DNA of 44,745 bases from CAYTEH01 sp964436765 (GCA_964436765.1 CAYTEH010000009.1:1-44745), one strand, 5' to 3'; shown: positions 23,467-31,162, numbered from the stretch's first letter. Program-made: numbers and translations. Notes: a model not told the origin generated them from the letters alone.

Positions 23467-23580
23467 CCGGTGGCACGTCAGATTCTGACGTTGCCGGTGG
23501 AGGGACCGCTGCGCCGAACGGCTCCCCGGTCCCTTCATTCATGCGCGTCGCAGGGTCATGACACCGGCATGGCCCATGCC
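23467..23580 (+). terminator. Cluster of three hairpins between the SLH gene and ribBA
   Basis: Hairpin 1 (23467-23496): CCGG, GGCA and CGTCAGA pair with TCTGACG, TGCC and GG. Hairpin 2 (23502-23533): GGGACC with GGTCCC. Hairpin 3 (23566-23580): GGCATG, 3-nt loop, CATGCC. The first lies 11 nt past the SLH stop and probably ends that transcript. The roles of the others are unclear. They lie upstream of the ribBA -10, so they are not in its mRNA if it is leaderless. Confidence 0.5.
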
Positions 23581-23610
23581 TGAACACGGACAGATTCCCC
23601 TCTTTTGGGG

Positions 23611-23616
23611 TATAAT
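23611..23616 (+). promoter_or_regulatory. ribBA -10 box
   Basis: A perfect TATAAT ends 9 nt before ATG 23626. No good -35 is seen at 16-18 nt spacing. A leaderless transcript is predicted. Confidence 0.55.
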
Positions 23617-23625
23617 CGTTTTCCC

Positions 23626-24837
23626 ATGAGTCAATTTGCATCTGTTTCAAAGGCACTCGATGCGCTCCGCGCGGGAAGGTTCGTGATCATCGTCGATGAT
23701 GAGAATCGCGAGAACGAGGGCGACCTGGTGATGGCCGCCGAGCACGTCACGGAAAAACAGATGGCCCTGCTCATCCGCCACACGAGCGGCATCGTCTTTT
23801 TGGCGCTCAGTAACGGCATCGCCGACACGCTCGCATTGCCGCCCATGGTGCAGCGCAATACCAGCAAGCGCGGCACGCCCTTCACGGTGAGCATCGAAGC
23901 GGCAAAAGGTGTGGATACCGGTGTGTCGGCACGCGACCGGGTCACAACAGTGAGGGCCGCCATCAGTGAGAAAGCGGGGCCCGCGGACCTGAGCCGCCCC
24001 GGCCATATTTTCCCGCTCCGCGCTCACGACGGGGGCGTGCTGGTGCGCGCGGGTCATACGGAGGCATCGGTGGACTTGTGCCGTCTCGCGGGACTCCGGA
24101 GCGGCGCGGTGGGAGCCGAGCTCATGCATGACGATGGCACCATGATGCGCGTTCCTGCGCTTCTGGCGTTCGGGAAGAAGCACGGCATTCCGGTCGTGTC
24201 CATCGCGGACATCATCGCGTGGCGGCGACAGACCGAATGTCTCGTGCGTCTCGAGGCCGAAAGCACGCTCGAGACCGAGACCGGCGACTGGACCATTCGC
24301 GTCTACAGAGACACCATCACCTGCGCCGAGCACGTGGCGATGATCAAGGGGCGCGTGTCTTCGAAGAAGCCGGTTCTCGTGCGCGTCCATTCGGAATGCC
24401 TCACCGGCGACGCGCTCGGTTCGCGTCATTGCGACTGCGGCTGGCAACTGCGCACCGCCATGCGGCTGATGGAAGAAGAGGGAGCGGGCGTGCTCCTGTA
24501 TTTGCGTCAGGAAGGGCGCGGCATCGGGCTTGCCAACAAGATCAGGGCGTACGCCCTGCAGCACATGGAAGGGCTGGATACCGTCCAGGCAAACGAAAAA
24601 CTCGGGTACCCCGCCGATGTGCGGGAGTACGGCATCGGCGCGCAGATGCTCCGCGATATCGGCGTGAAATCCATGCGTCTGCTCACAAACAATCCCAAGA
24701 AGATCATCGGGCTCGAGGGTCACGGTCTGGTCATACTCGAGCAGTTGCCCATCGAGATCGGCACGACGACAACGAAGCAGAAGAAATACCTCAAGACGAA
24801 AAAAAAGAAATTGGGACACAGTTTGAAAATCAAATAA
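23626..24837 (+). CDS. ribBA: Bifunctional DHBP synthase / GTP cyclohydrolase II
   Basis: Supplies both precursors of riboflavin: RibB makes 3,4-dihydroxy-2-butanone 4-phosphate from ribulose 5-phosphate, and RibA opens GTP. 403 residues, normal for RibBA. RibB half (1-about 200): VDDENRENEGDLVMAAE, TGVSARDRVTT, RPGHIFPLRA and HTEASVDLCRLAG. RibA half: VRVHSECLTGDALGSRHCDCG (Zn cysteines), YLRQEGRGIGLANKI and LTNNPKKIIGLEGHGL. Start ATG 23626, not the upstream in-frame ATG that lies before the -10. A Lys-rich tail ends the protein. ribD is absent from the window. Confidence 0.96.
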   Translation: MSQFASVSKALDALRAGRFVIIVDDENRENEGDLVMAAEHVTEKQMALLIRHTSGIVFLALSNGIADTLALPPMVQRNTSKRGTPFTVSIEAAKGVDTGVSARDRVTTVRAAISEKAGPADLSRPGHIFPLRAHDGGVLVRAGHTEASVDLCRLAGLRSGAVGAELMHDDGTMMRVPALLAFGKKHGIPVVSIADIIAWRRQTECLVRLEAESTLETETGDWTIRVYRDTITCAEHVAMIKGRVSSKKPVLVRVHSECLTGDALGSRHCDCGWQLRTAMRLMEEEGAGVLLYLRQEGRGIGLANKIRAYALQHMEGLDTVQANEKLGYPADVREYGIGAQMLRDIGVKSMRLLTNNPKKIIGLEGHGLVILEQLPIEIGTTTTKQKKYLKTKKKKLGHSLKIK

Positions 24838-24847
24838 TGCGCGATGA

Positions 24848-24909
24848 AAATTGAAGGACGAAGAATGAAGTTCGAAAATTTTCGAACTTCGAACTTCAAA
24901 TTTGAAATT
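24848..24909. repeat. Heptad inverted repeat with a 24-bp perfect palindrome after ribBA
   Basis: From TTGAAGG the DNA reads in 7-nt units with GAA in the same place (ACGAAGA, ATGAAGT, TCGAAAA), then the complementary units (TTTTCGA, ACTTCGA, ACTTCAA). The core 24867-24890 is a gapless 12+12 dyad of GAAGTTCGAAAA. It probably forms a terminator hairpin for ribBA. Confidence 0.65.
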
Positions 24910-25030
24910 TCATTGCACAAATATTTGTATCAGCAGAAAACATTTCATGCTCGCACGCTCTTGAAAATTCTTTCATAGAAATTATTTCACGGTACACTCA
25001 CGGGAGTTTACCTGTTTCCCCCAATCTTCT

Positions 25031-25105
25031 ATGGCCACGAAAAAAAAGAAGAAGGCGACGAAGAAAAAGAAGAAGACCACCAAGAAGAAAAAGAGCAGGA
25101 GATAA
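25031..25105 (+). CDS. Lysine-rich 24-aa microprotein
   Basis: ATG 25031 opens 24 codons: MATKKKKKATKKKKKTTKKK, then KSRR and TAA. Fifteen of the residues are Lys. A TACACT at 24993-24998 may be its -10 (leader about 26 nt with GGGAG), and a good terminator follows 11 nt after the stop, so a dedicated transcript is likely. The composition matches tails of histone H1-like bacterial proteins (AlgP, HC1), suggesting nucleic-acid binding; this is inference from composition only. Confidence 0.5.
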   Translation: MATKKKKKATKKKKKTTKKKKSRR

Positions 25106-25116
25106 CCCCGCTCACG

Positions 25117-25153
25117 AAAACGGCGCCTTCCGAACGGATTGCGTCGTTTTTTT
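25117..25153 (+). terminator. Rho-independent terminator after the Lys-rich gene
   Basis: AAAACGGCGC pairs with GCGTCGTTTT (one G-U) around a 14-nt loop and runs into a seven-T tract. Correct orientation and 11 nt from the stop. Confidence 0.7.
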
Positions 25154-25193
25154 GTGCTGGAAGTATTGGCTTGGGTATGCGTAAAATGCAGGC

Positions 25194-26285
25194 ATGATTC
25201 CGCGTGATTCTTTCCTCGCCGATCTCAGCACGCTCATTGCCTTCCGCACGGTGGCTCCCGATGCCGAAGCGAAGCGCGCGTGCCTGCACTGGGTGCGCGA
25301 CAATTTTTTGACGCGCGGGGCACTGCCGGTGGAGGAAGGCATGGTCGCCGACGGTCCGTACCTGTACGTGCCGCACCCGGATCCGAAACTGTTGTGGTTC
25401 GCACATCTTGATGTGGTTCCCGGCAGGGACGATCAGTTCACCATGCGCATCGACGGCGACGAAGCGCTCGGTCGCGGCGTGAAAGACATGAAGGGCGCAG
25501 CGCTCGCTTTTCTCACCGCGTATCGCGAAGCATGTGCAACGGGAACGGTGCCGCCGGTGAGCATCCTCCTCACCACCGACGAAGAGATCGCGGGCCACAC
25601 GCCTGAGGAACTCATCGCCACGGGCATGTTCGATCATGTTCCCGTCTGCTACACGCCGGACAACGGCGAGAAAAACGTTCTCGTGCACGAGTTCAAGGGC
25701 GTGCTCGCGGCACGGCTGTCCATCATGGGCAAGAGCGGCCACGGCTCCACGCCGTGGGATTGCGACAACCCGGTATGGCATCTCGCCGATGCGCTTGCGA
25801 TCGTGCGTCAGCGCTTTCCGCAGGGCACGGACGACGACTGGCAGATGACGGTGACGCCGACGGAGCTGAAGGGAAGCGATGCGTTCAACCGCATTCCCGC
25901 GCGGGCCGACGCAACGCTCGATATCCGGTTCCCGGCTTCGGTCGCACGCACGCTCAAGGAAGCGCTTGCCATCGTGAAGAGGGAATTGCCCGCGCATTGC
26001 AGCCTCAAGGTCATCCACGGCGGCGGGCCGCTCCATACCGACCCGGCGCATCCGATGATCACGCTCTACCGCTCCATCGCGGAGGAAGTCACCGGCGGCG
26101 AGGTGCGCGTCGGGCGCGAGCACGGTTCCTCGGATGCGCGCTCGTTTTCGGAGCGCGGTATCGCTGCGTTCCTGCACGGTCCCCGCGGAGGCAACCTCCA
26201 CGGGGAACGCGAGTGGGTTTCCGTCACGTCGTTGCGGGAACAGATTGAGATTGGTCGGCGGTGGCTGCGAGCGCTTTCTGCCTGA
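25194..26285 (+). CDS. M20-family metallopeptidase (DapE/ArgE-like deacylase)
   Basis: 363 residues. Di-zinc M20 hydrolases cleave amide bonds of small acyl or peptide substrates (succinyl-diaminopimelate, acetylornithine, dipeptides). Metal and catalytic residues are in place: FAHLDVVPG (H71, D73), GRGVKDMKG (D98), TTDEEIAG (E130 catalytic, E131) and a C-terminal GGNLHGEREWV His. A lid domain with KSGHGSTPWDCDNP carries the dimerisation-type His. Substrate cannot be assigned, and no dap or arg genes are nearby. TAAAAT ends 6 nt before ATG 25194 (leaderless). The 3' end overlaps a convergent small gene by 62 nt. Confidence 0.85.
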   Translation: MIPRDSFLADLSTLIAFRTVAPDAEAKRACLHWVRDNFLTRGALPVEEGMVADGPYLYVPHPDPKLLWFAHLDVVPGRDDQFTMRIDGDEALGRGVKDMKGAALAFLTAYREACATGTVPPVSILLTTDEEIAGHTPEELIATGMFDHVPVCYTPDNGEKNVLVHEFKGVLAARLSIMGKSGHGSTPWDCDNPVWHLADALAIVRQRFPQGTDDDWQMTVTPTELKGSDAFNRIPARADATLDIRFPASVARTLKEALAIVKRELPAHCSLKVIHGGGPLHTDPAHPMITLYRSIAEEVTGGEVRVGREHGSSDARSFSERGIAAFLHGPRGGNLHGEREWVSVTSLREQIEIGRRWLRALSA

Positions 26286-26523
26286 ATTCTTCGGTTAACA
26301 CTTCGGCGATCGCGAATCCGCGAAACCCTGCAAAATTCAGTTGGATCATTCTGTTGTCCGGACTCTTGAATTCTTCAAGAAGTGTCTGGATCAATTCCCG
26401 ATCCTGCTTGATAAAGCCGACCAGGGCAGGCACATGTTTCGGGGAAATCTTGAATCCATGCATGCCGTCGACCTGGTTCACCAGAGTATCGATGTGGTTG
26501 CGGAGCTGGAAAATATTGGACAT
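26224..26523 (-). CDS. Hypothetical 99-aa helical protein
   Basis: Unrecognised. It is soluble and mostly helical (FQLRNHIDTLVNQVDGMHGF, KQDRELIQTLLEEFKSPDNR, IAEVLTEEFRQKALAA). Convergent with the M20 gene and overlapping its last 62 nt on the other strand. Upstream lie a factor-independent terminator and a possible leader peptide, an arrangement like attenuation. The MSNIFQLRN start at 26523 is the only reasonable one. Confidence 0.6.
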   Translation of the reverse strand: MSNIFQLRNHIDTLVNQVDGMHGFKISPKHVPALVGFIKQDRELIQTLLEEFKSPDNRMIQLNFAGFRGFAIAEVLTEEFRQKALAATADQSQSVPATT

Positions 26524-26542
26524 TGGATGAGTGGCGGAAGGA

Positions 26543-26573
26543 ATAAAAAAAGAACCCTCTGTGCGGGAGGGCG
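26543..26573 (-). terminator. Terminator / possible attenuator before the 99-aa gene
   Basis: Minus strand: CCCTC, CCGCACA loop, GAGGG, then TTCTTTTTTTATTCC. It lies downstream of the S66 peptidase (stop 26711) and 20 nt upstream of the 99-aa gene, so it can end the first transcript or control entry into the second. Confidence 0.7.
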
Positions 26574-26598
26574 AGTGTAGGAACGAGATCTCTTTTGC

Positions 26599-26673
26599 TT
26601 ACCTACAAACCGCCCTCTGGCTGGAGGAGCAGGAGGAGGAAGGGGAGCAGAAGAGGACGTACGCTGTATTCAC
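26599..26673 (-). CDS. Possible Ser/Cys-rich 24-codon leader peptide
   Basis: GTG at 26673 opens 24 codons reading MNTAYVLFCSPSSSCSSSQR then AVCR and TAA. CTGGAC, a 17-nt spacer and TATGCT end 8 nt before the GTG, so the transcript could be leaderless. A terminator follows 26 nt after the stop. Runs of Ser and Cys codons followed by a terminator resemble amino-acid attenuators, but the purine-rich tract could also produce such a peptide by chance. Confidence 0.35.
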   Translation of the reverse strand: MNTAYVLFCSPSSSCSSSQRAVCR

Positions 26674-26710
26674 GCCGCGAGCATAGCAGTGCAACACCCG
26701 CTGTCCAGTT

Positions 26711-27703
26711 TCAGTGCGTCGTGATGACGATCTCGGCTTCCGATTGCGCCGCTTTCAGCGTCGCTGTGCCGCCGATGGGGAACGTGATCATCGGGTGCGT
26801 GTGCCCGAAGTCGGCGTTGGCGATTACGGGCAGCGTCCTGAGTTCGCGTTTTGAAGCGATGATCTCCGTCAGCAGTGTGCGTGTCATCCCCGTCGCTTTC
26901 TGGAAGCGCCCGATCACGAGGCCGCGGACGCCTTTGAATTCCGGGAGATGGATGAGCGACTGCAGATTGCGGTCGAATGCGCGCTGGTGCGATTCGTAGT
27001 CGTCCTCGAGGAAGAGGATGGAATCCTGCAGTGACGGCATGTACGGCGTACCCTGGAGCAAATTGAGCGTGCACAGGTTTCCGCCGATGATTGTCCCCTC
27101 AGCTGAGCCTTCCTGGAGCATCCAGTGGCCGTCATTGTGCTCGAACGGGAGATCAGGCTTCTCGGGAGTAAAACGCGCGTCGGTCCACTTGTCGGATGGG
27201 CTGATGGCCAGAGGGCTGTCCTTGAACAGGCATTTCTCAAAATACTCGAACGTGTAGTGCAGCTGCGTGCCGAAGCCGAACTGGTAGAAGCTCGGTCCCG
27301 AGTACGTCACGAGGCCGGTCTTCGCGTAGATGGCGTTGCCGAGCGCGGTGATATCGGAGAATCCCAGCAGGATCTTCGGGTTCTTTTTAATGAGGTCGTA
27401 ATCGAGGTGCGGCAGGAGCTGATTGCAGTTGAACCCGCCGCGCGCGCAGTGGACCAGGTGCACGGACGGGTCCCGGAACGCATCGTGCAAGTCCTCGATC
27501 CTGGATTCGATCGTACTGCTCTCGAAATCATCCATCTCGCGGACATGTGTTCCGTACGTCACCGTCAGTCCCCATTCTTTCATCGTCTCCTCCGTCTTTC
27601 TCAGGTATGCGTCATCGATCCACCGCATCGATGACAAACTGCACGCGGGCGCGACCACGCGCACGCCGGAGCCGGGGTGGAGTTTGGAAGGAATCACTGA
27701 CAT
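26711..27703 (-). CDS. S66-family LD-carboxypeptidase (MccF-like)
   Basis: 330 residues. S66 serine peptidases include LdcA, which trims murein tetrapeptides, and MccF, which inactivates microcin C. Visible motifs: CARGGFNCNQLLPHLDYDLI, GFSDITALGNAIY with the nucleophile Ser116, ILFLEDDYES with the catalytic Glu near 233 and NADFGHTHPMITFPIGG with the His near 301. Length and the GHTHPM ending fit the MccF branch better than short LdcA. Cytoplasmic (no signal peptide). TAAGAT ends 6 nt before ATG 27703, inside the 3' end of the upstream gene, so it has its own leaderless promoter. Confidence 0.87.
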   Translation of the reverse strand: MSVIPSKLHPGSGVRVVAPACSLSSMRWIDDAYLRKTEETMKEWGLTVTYGTHVREMDDFESSTIESRIEDLHDAFRDPSVHLVHCARGGFNCNQLLPHLDYDLIKKNPKILLGFSDITALGNAIYAKTGLVTYSGPSFYQFGFGTQLHYTFEYFEKCLFKDSPLAISPSDKWTDARFTPEKPDLPFEHNDGHWMLQEGSAEGTIIGGNLCTLNLLQGTPYMPSLQDSILFLEDDYESHQRAFDRNLQSLIHLPEFKGVRGLVIGRFQKATGMTRTLLTEIIASKRELRTLPVIANADFGHTHPMITFPIGGTATLKAAQSEAEIVITTH

Positions 27704-27722
27704 GCGCCTATCTTACTCCAGC

Positions 27723-28796
27723 TCAGGCGGCCGGCTTCATTTCGATTTTCAGGGTAGCCGGGTCGTACTTGGCATCGTAGGTCGGTTGCGTCGTCACGAG
27801 ATCCCGGGCCGTTCTGAGCATATGAGCGCGGCGGTAGTCGCGCATCAGCTGACGGTATCGGACGAGGTTCACATTGGGCAGACCGGAAATTTCCAATGCA
27901 TTTTCAACCCATTCGTCCTCGGACAACTGTTCCATTTGCGGGTGGAGTACGTAAGCCGACGTTTGTACCCCATCACTACGCATGAAAGAGGGCTGAATCA
28001 TGGGCACCAGCGTCCGCCGGTTGAACGGTGCGTCGGTGGAGACTCGGATTACGGATTGCTCCTGGTGCTTGCCATGCAGCCATGCATAGTCCATGTGCGG
28101 GTTATTATTGAACTTCTCATCAAAGAAGGACTCGATTGTCGCTTCCATGATTTCCTGCGTTATCCCGGGATAGTCATTTGGAAATTCCATCAGGCGGGCT
28201 TCATGGCCACATCCCATGTTTTTGGGATTTTTCAGCAATTCTATGAGTCGGGGACGGAGCCCTCCGGGGGCTTCTATGATCCGGTTTAATCGAGCTTCAG
28301 ATACACCTTCCAGATCGTGCGCGAGATGTTCCATGGCATGGTCATCCGTGTGGTTGAAAAAATCCCTGTTCGGATTCCTGCGTATTGCACGCTGAAACAT
28401 TCCCCGTATCTGAGGCTTGGTGAAACGCTGTCCTGATGCATCCTGCAGCGCTCCCACTTCCAAGACAAAGTCTCCGGTCGTGCCGCCGAAGGTCCCTACC
28501 ATGCGCTGGTCCGTGCGCCCGTCGGGGCATCCTTCTTCCGGCACTTCCTCGGCGGGCAGCCAGGTTTTCCGGCTTTGATCCACGTGACTCTGGGCGTCTG
28601 CCAGCGAGTGCATTGCGACTCCTGAAGGACTAAAAACATGGTACAGTCGCCGCCCCGTTTCCAATACGGCTGCACCCGCAACGGCAGCTGCGCCATATTT
28701 TGCTGTTCGTAATCCGGTGTTTCTCAAAAATTCGCGCCGTGACTGCAGCTCGTCACCGGAGCCAGCAGGAGTCGATGATGGGTGTGAAGGCGCCAT
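27723..28796 (-). CDS. Tat-exported protein resembling zeta-class (CDCA-like) carbonic anhydrase
   Basis: 357 residues. The N-terminus has a twin-arginine signal, QSRREFLRNTG, then the hydrophobic AAAVAGAAVL, so export folded and with a cofactor is likely. The mature part contains CPDGRTDQRMVGTFGGTTGDF (C90, D92, R94), FFNHTDDHAMEHL (H149), KNMGCGHEARLMEFPNDYPG (C196) and LHGKHQEQSVIRV. The order Cys-x-Asp-Gly-Arg, His, GCG is that of cadmium/zinc carbonic anhydrases first known from diatoms and of their bacterial relatives; the His-to-Cys spacing is longer here than in the diatom enzyme. That assignment rests on motifs only. The SulP transporter directly upstream on the same strand and the beta-like protein beyond it support a CO2/bicarbonate role outside the membrane. 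Confidence 0.55.
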   Translation of the reverse strand: MAPSHPSSTPAGSGDELQSRREFLRNTGLRTAKYGAAAVAGAAVLETGRRLYHVFSPSGVAMHSLADAQSHVDQSRKTWLPAEEVPEEGCPDGRTDQRMVGTFGGTTGDFVLEVGALQDASGQRFTKPQIRGMFQRAIRRNPNRDFFNHTDDHAMEHLAHDLEGVSEARLNRIIEAPGGLRPRLIELLKNPKNMGCGHEARLMEFPNDYPGITQEIMEATIESFFDEKFNNNPHMDYAWLHGKHQEQSVIRVSTDAPFNRRTLVPMIQPSFMRSDGVQTSAYVLHPQMEQLSEDEWVENALEISGLPNVNLVRYRQLMRDYRRAHMLRTARDLVTTQPTYDAKYDPATLKIEMKPAA

Positions 28797-28937
28797 AAAA
28801 AAACCATGAAAATATTATTATGAAGCAAGAAACAACGTTGAGTGCTTTTTCCCTGCCCTGGAAGGGCATTATCATTAGTGCCCTCTGGAAATCAAGGGTC
28901 TAAGAGGCCACTTTTTCTCATGCACGGTGCTGTAACT

Positions 28938-30563
28938 TTACCTCTTCAAGAAGCCGATCTCGTTGAGTGCGGCCGTCGTGCTTTCGAAGATTTTTTTCTC
29001 TTTTTTCAAGGCACGGAACCACGGGGCTTTTTCAAGCATGTGTTCGTTATGCGGGCTGGCGGCGCTCAGGTAGACGTCCGTCCCGTGCTTTTTGCAGTCC
29101 TCGATGATGGCGTGGAGCGCCTCCAGGCCGTCGATGTCGATGTAGAAGAGATTCCGCAGGCTCAGGACGATCGTCCTGCTCTTGAGGTGCTTGATAGAAC
29201 GCTCATGCGAATCGGCGTTGAAGTAGGTAAGCTCGCCTGTGAAGCGGTACACGCTCACGTCGCCGTGATCTTCGTGCGCGTGGATGCCGCGGTGCGTCGT
29301 GCGCGCAAGCACTTTCTTTGCGCGGTGCAGGGTGATGTCGCTGCGGCCGGTCTGCAGATGATGCACGAAGATCAAAAGCGCCACCGCCGCGCCCGCAAGC
29401 AGCCCCACGATGGGGTCGATCGCAACCGTCAGCGCGGCGACGGTCAGCCCGAGACCCCACATCACCTTGTCGTAATGGAAGAGTTTCTTGAAGTGATGCA
29501 CCTCGATCATGCGGATGGCGACGAACACCAGGATACCGGCGACGACTGCCAAGGGCAGGTACTGGAAGACGGGGAAGAGGATCAGTGCGATCACGAGGAT
29601 GCTGAGCGCGTTGATGGCGGCGGACATGTACGATGTCGCGCCCATTTTGATGTTCAGCGCAGTGCGTGCGAGAACGCCCGTGGCCGGCAGCCCTCCGGCG
29701 AGGCCCGATACGATGTTGGAGAGCCCGAGCCCGAACATTTCCTTCTTCTGATCAAACCGCGTTTTCGTCATCCCGTCCGCGATTTTTGCTGAAAGAAGGG
29801 TCTCCAGGACCGCGACAATGGAGATGGTGATCACCGCCTTGAAGAGCGTGGCGTTGAGGGGTGGCAGTGCGAAGGATGGAACCTGGATGAGTGTGGCCTT
29901 GAGCCCGCCGTATTTGGAGAAAAGCGTCATGATGCCGAGTGAAAGCACACCTGTGTCCGACAGGTATCCGATCCCAATGCCGAGGATGGCTGCAATAATG
30001 GGCCCGGGCACTTTGGGGATGAATTTGAGGATCAGAAAAAGGAGAAGGAGCGTCCCCAGGAACAGCCCGATTGTCGGCAGATGCGCCTCACCGGCGTGAC
30101 GGAGTGATTCCATGATATTCATCACCAGCGATTCATGTGCAGGCAGGCCCTTCAGTCCAAGAGCAAAATTGATCTGGTTAAGACCAATGATCAGCGCCAC
30201 GCCAAGCGTAAACCCGTGCATCACACTGGAGGGGATAAAGACAAGGTATTTGTCCCATCGCAGCGCCCAGAATACAAGGATCGCCACACCCGAGAGGATC
30301 GCGAGGATCGGGAGAATTTCCACGCCGAGCAGAAGGGCGTACGTCGTCAGAATTCCGGAGAGAGCGCCCGCAGGACCGACGACGTTGTATCGGCTTCCGC
30401 CAAATATTGCGGCGATGAAGCCAGCCCACACAGCCGTGATGATGCCCATCACCGGCGTGGCGTTGGACGCTATCGCGAGCGAGAGTGAGAGGGGCAGCGA
30501 GACGAGGGCGACAGTGAGGCCTGATTTCCAGTTCGTTGAGATCTCTCTTAAAAGAGCAGGCAT
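28938..30563 (-). CDS. SulP-family anion transporter with STAS domain (bicarbonate or sulfate)
   Basis: About 541 residues from ATG 30563 (MPALLREISTNWKSGLTVALV). The membrane part has the SulP pattern: GLTVALVSLPLSLSLAIASN, FGGSRYNVVGPAGALSGIL and GLAGGLPATGVLARTALNI (family signature region). A cytosolic STAS domain fills the last 100 residues (DVSVYRFTGELTYFNADSHE, IDIDGLEALHAIIEDCKKHG). SulP members carry sulfate, bicarbonate (BicA) or other anions; substrate is not decided by sequence, but two carbonic-anhydrase-like genes flank it, which favours bicarbonate. A hairpin (AGGGCA/TGCCCT, 28868-28889) lies downstream. Confidence 0.88.
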   Translation of the reverse strand: MPALLREISTNWKSGLTVALVSLPLSLSLAIASNATPVMGIITAVWAGFIAAIFGGSRYNVVGPAGALSGILTTYALLLGVEILPILAILSGVAILVFWALRWDKYLVFIPSSVMHGFTLGVALIIGLNQINFALGLKGLPAHESLVMNIMESLRHAGEAHLPTIGLFLGTLLLLFLILKFIPKVPGPIIAAILGIGIGYLSDTGVLSLGIMTLFSKYGGLKATLIQVPSFALPPLNATLFKAVITISIVAVLETLLSAKIADGMTKTRFDQKKEMFGLGLSNIVSGLAGGLPATGVLARTALNIKMGATSYMSAAINALSILVIALILFPVFQYLPLAVVAGILVFVAIRMIEVHHFKKLFHYDKVMWGLGLTVAALTVAIDPIVGLLAGAAVALLIFVHHLQTGRSDITLHRAKKVLARTTHRGIHAHEDHGDVSVYRFTGELTYFNADSHERSIKHLKSRTIVLSLRNLFYIDIDGLEALHAIIEDCKKHGTDVYLSAASPHNEHMLEKAPWFRALKKEKKIFESTTAALNEIGFLKR

Positions 30564-30730
30564 GGGATGGTGCGGAAAACACGCGGAAAATGCTCCGCGC
30601 ATATCGTTTTTACGCCGGTTTCTCAGTCAAAACAAGATTCACACTGTCAGCATTTCTTCGCACGGCGGGAGCCGGACGTTCTAATCATCTTCCCTTTTCG
30701 GGAATAGTTCGAAGAATTCTTTCTTTTGGT

Positions 30731-30759
30731 TTGACCTTGCAGACGGGCATTTTTAAAGT
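30731..30759 (+). promoter_or_regulatory. Promoter of the beta-CA-like gene
   Basis: TTGACC (30731-30736), 17-nt spacer, TAAAGT (30754-30759). A CGGGCA/TGCCCG inverted repeat flanks the -10 and could be an operator. ATG 30773 is 13 nt further on. Confidence 0.5.
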
Positions 30760-30772
30760 AAAACTGCCCGAA

Positions 30773-31162
30773 ATGAACACTCCATCTACCTTTGCTACGG
30801 TCATTAACTGCATGGACGGCCGTATTCAAGAGACCGTTACAGAATGGGTGAAGGCACAGGCACGTGTGCAATTTGTGGATATCATCACCGGCACAGGCGT
30901 GGATGGGGTTCTCGCGAAAGGGGTCGACACACAGGTTCTTGAGTTAATCAGGAAAGGCGTCAATATTTCTGTGAATGTTCACAAAAGTTCATTCATTGTG
31001 GTCGGCGGTCACCACGACTGTGCCGGAAATCCGGTGAGTAAAGAGGATCATTGGAGCAACATCCGTGATGCGGTGAAGCTCGTTCTATCGTGGAATTTTC
31101 CCGTGAAGACGATTGTCGGGTTATGGGTGAACGACAAATGGGAGGTGGAGCAGGTGTGCTGA
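30773..31162 (+). CDS. Small beta-carbonic-anhydrase-like protein
   Basis: 129 residues, cytoplasmic, from ATG 30773. INCMDGRIQE supplies the Cys-x-Asp-x-Arg dyad (C13, D15, R17) and IVVGGHHDCAGNP the His-x-x-Cys pair (H80, C83), the three Zn ligands and dyad of beta-class carbonic anhydrases. The protein is shorter than classical enzymes (about 200 aa) and ends VGLWVNDKWEVEQ, a pattern of the compact putative carbonic anhydrase group. Divergent from the SulP transporter across 209 nt. Together they suggest transport plus interconversion of bicarbonate and CO2. Catalytic activity is inferred. Confidence 0.75.
   Translation: MNTPSTFATVINCMDGRIQETVTEWVKAQARVQFVDIITGTGVDGVLAKGVDTQVLELIRKGVNISVNVHKSSFIVVGGHHDCAGNPVSKEDHWSNIRDAVKLVLSWNFPVKTIVGLWVNDKWEVEQVC

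Noticed and set aside
19981..23625. FMN riboswitch ahead of a rib gene
   Set aside because: The conserved RFN words (GGGGCNGGG...CCCNACCGGCGGT, AGCCC..GAGC) were not found in the ribE, ribH or ribBA upstream regions.
26600..26670. Purine-rich GGAGGAGCAGGAGGAGGAAGG tract as ribosome-binding sites on the plus strand
   Set aside because: No plus-strand gene follows at suitable spacing; the tract is better explained as the complement of the Ser-rich leader or as simple sequence.
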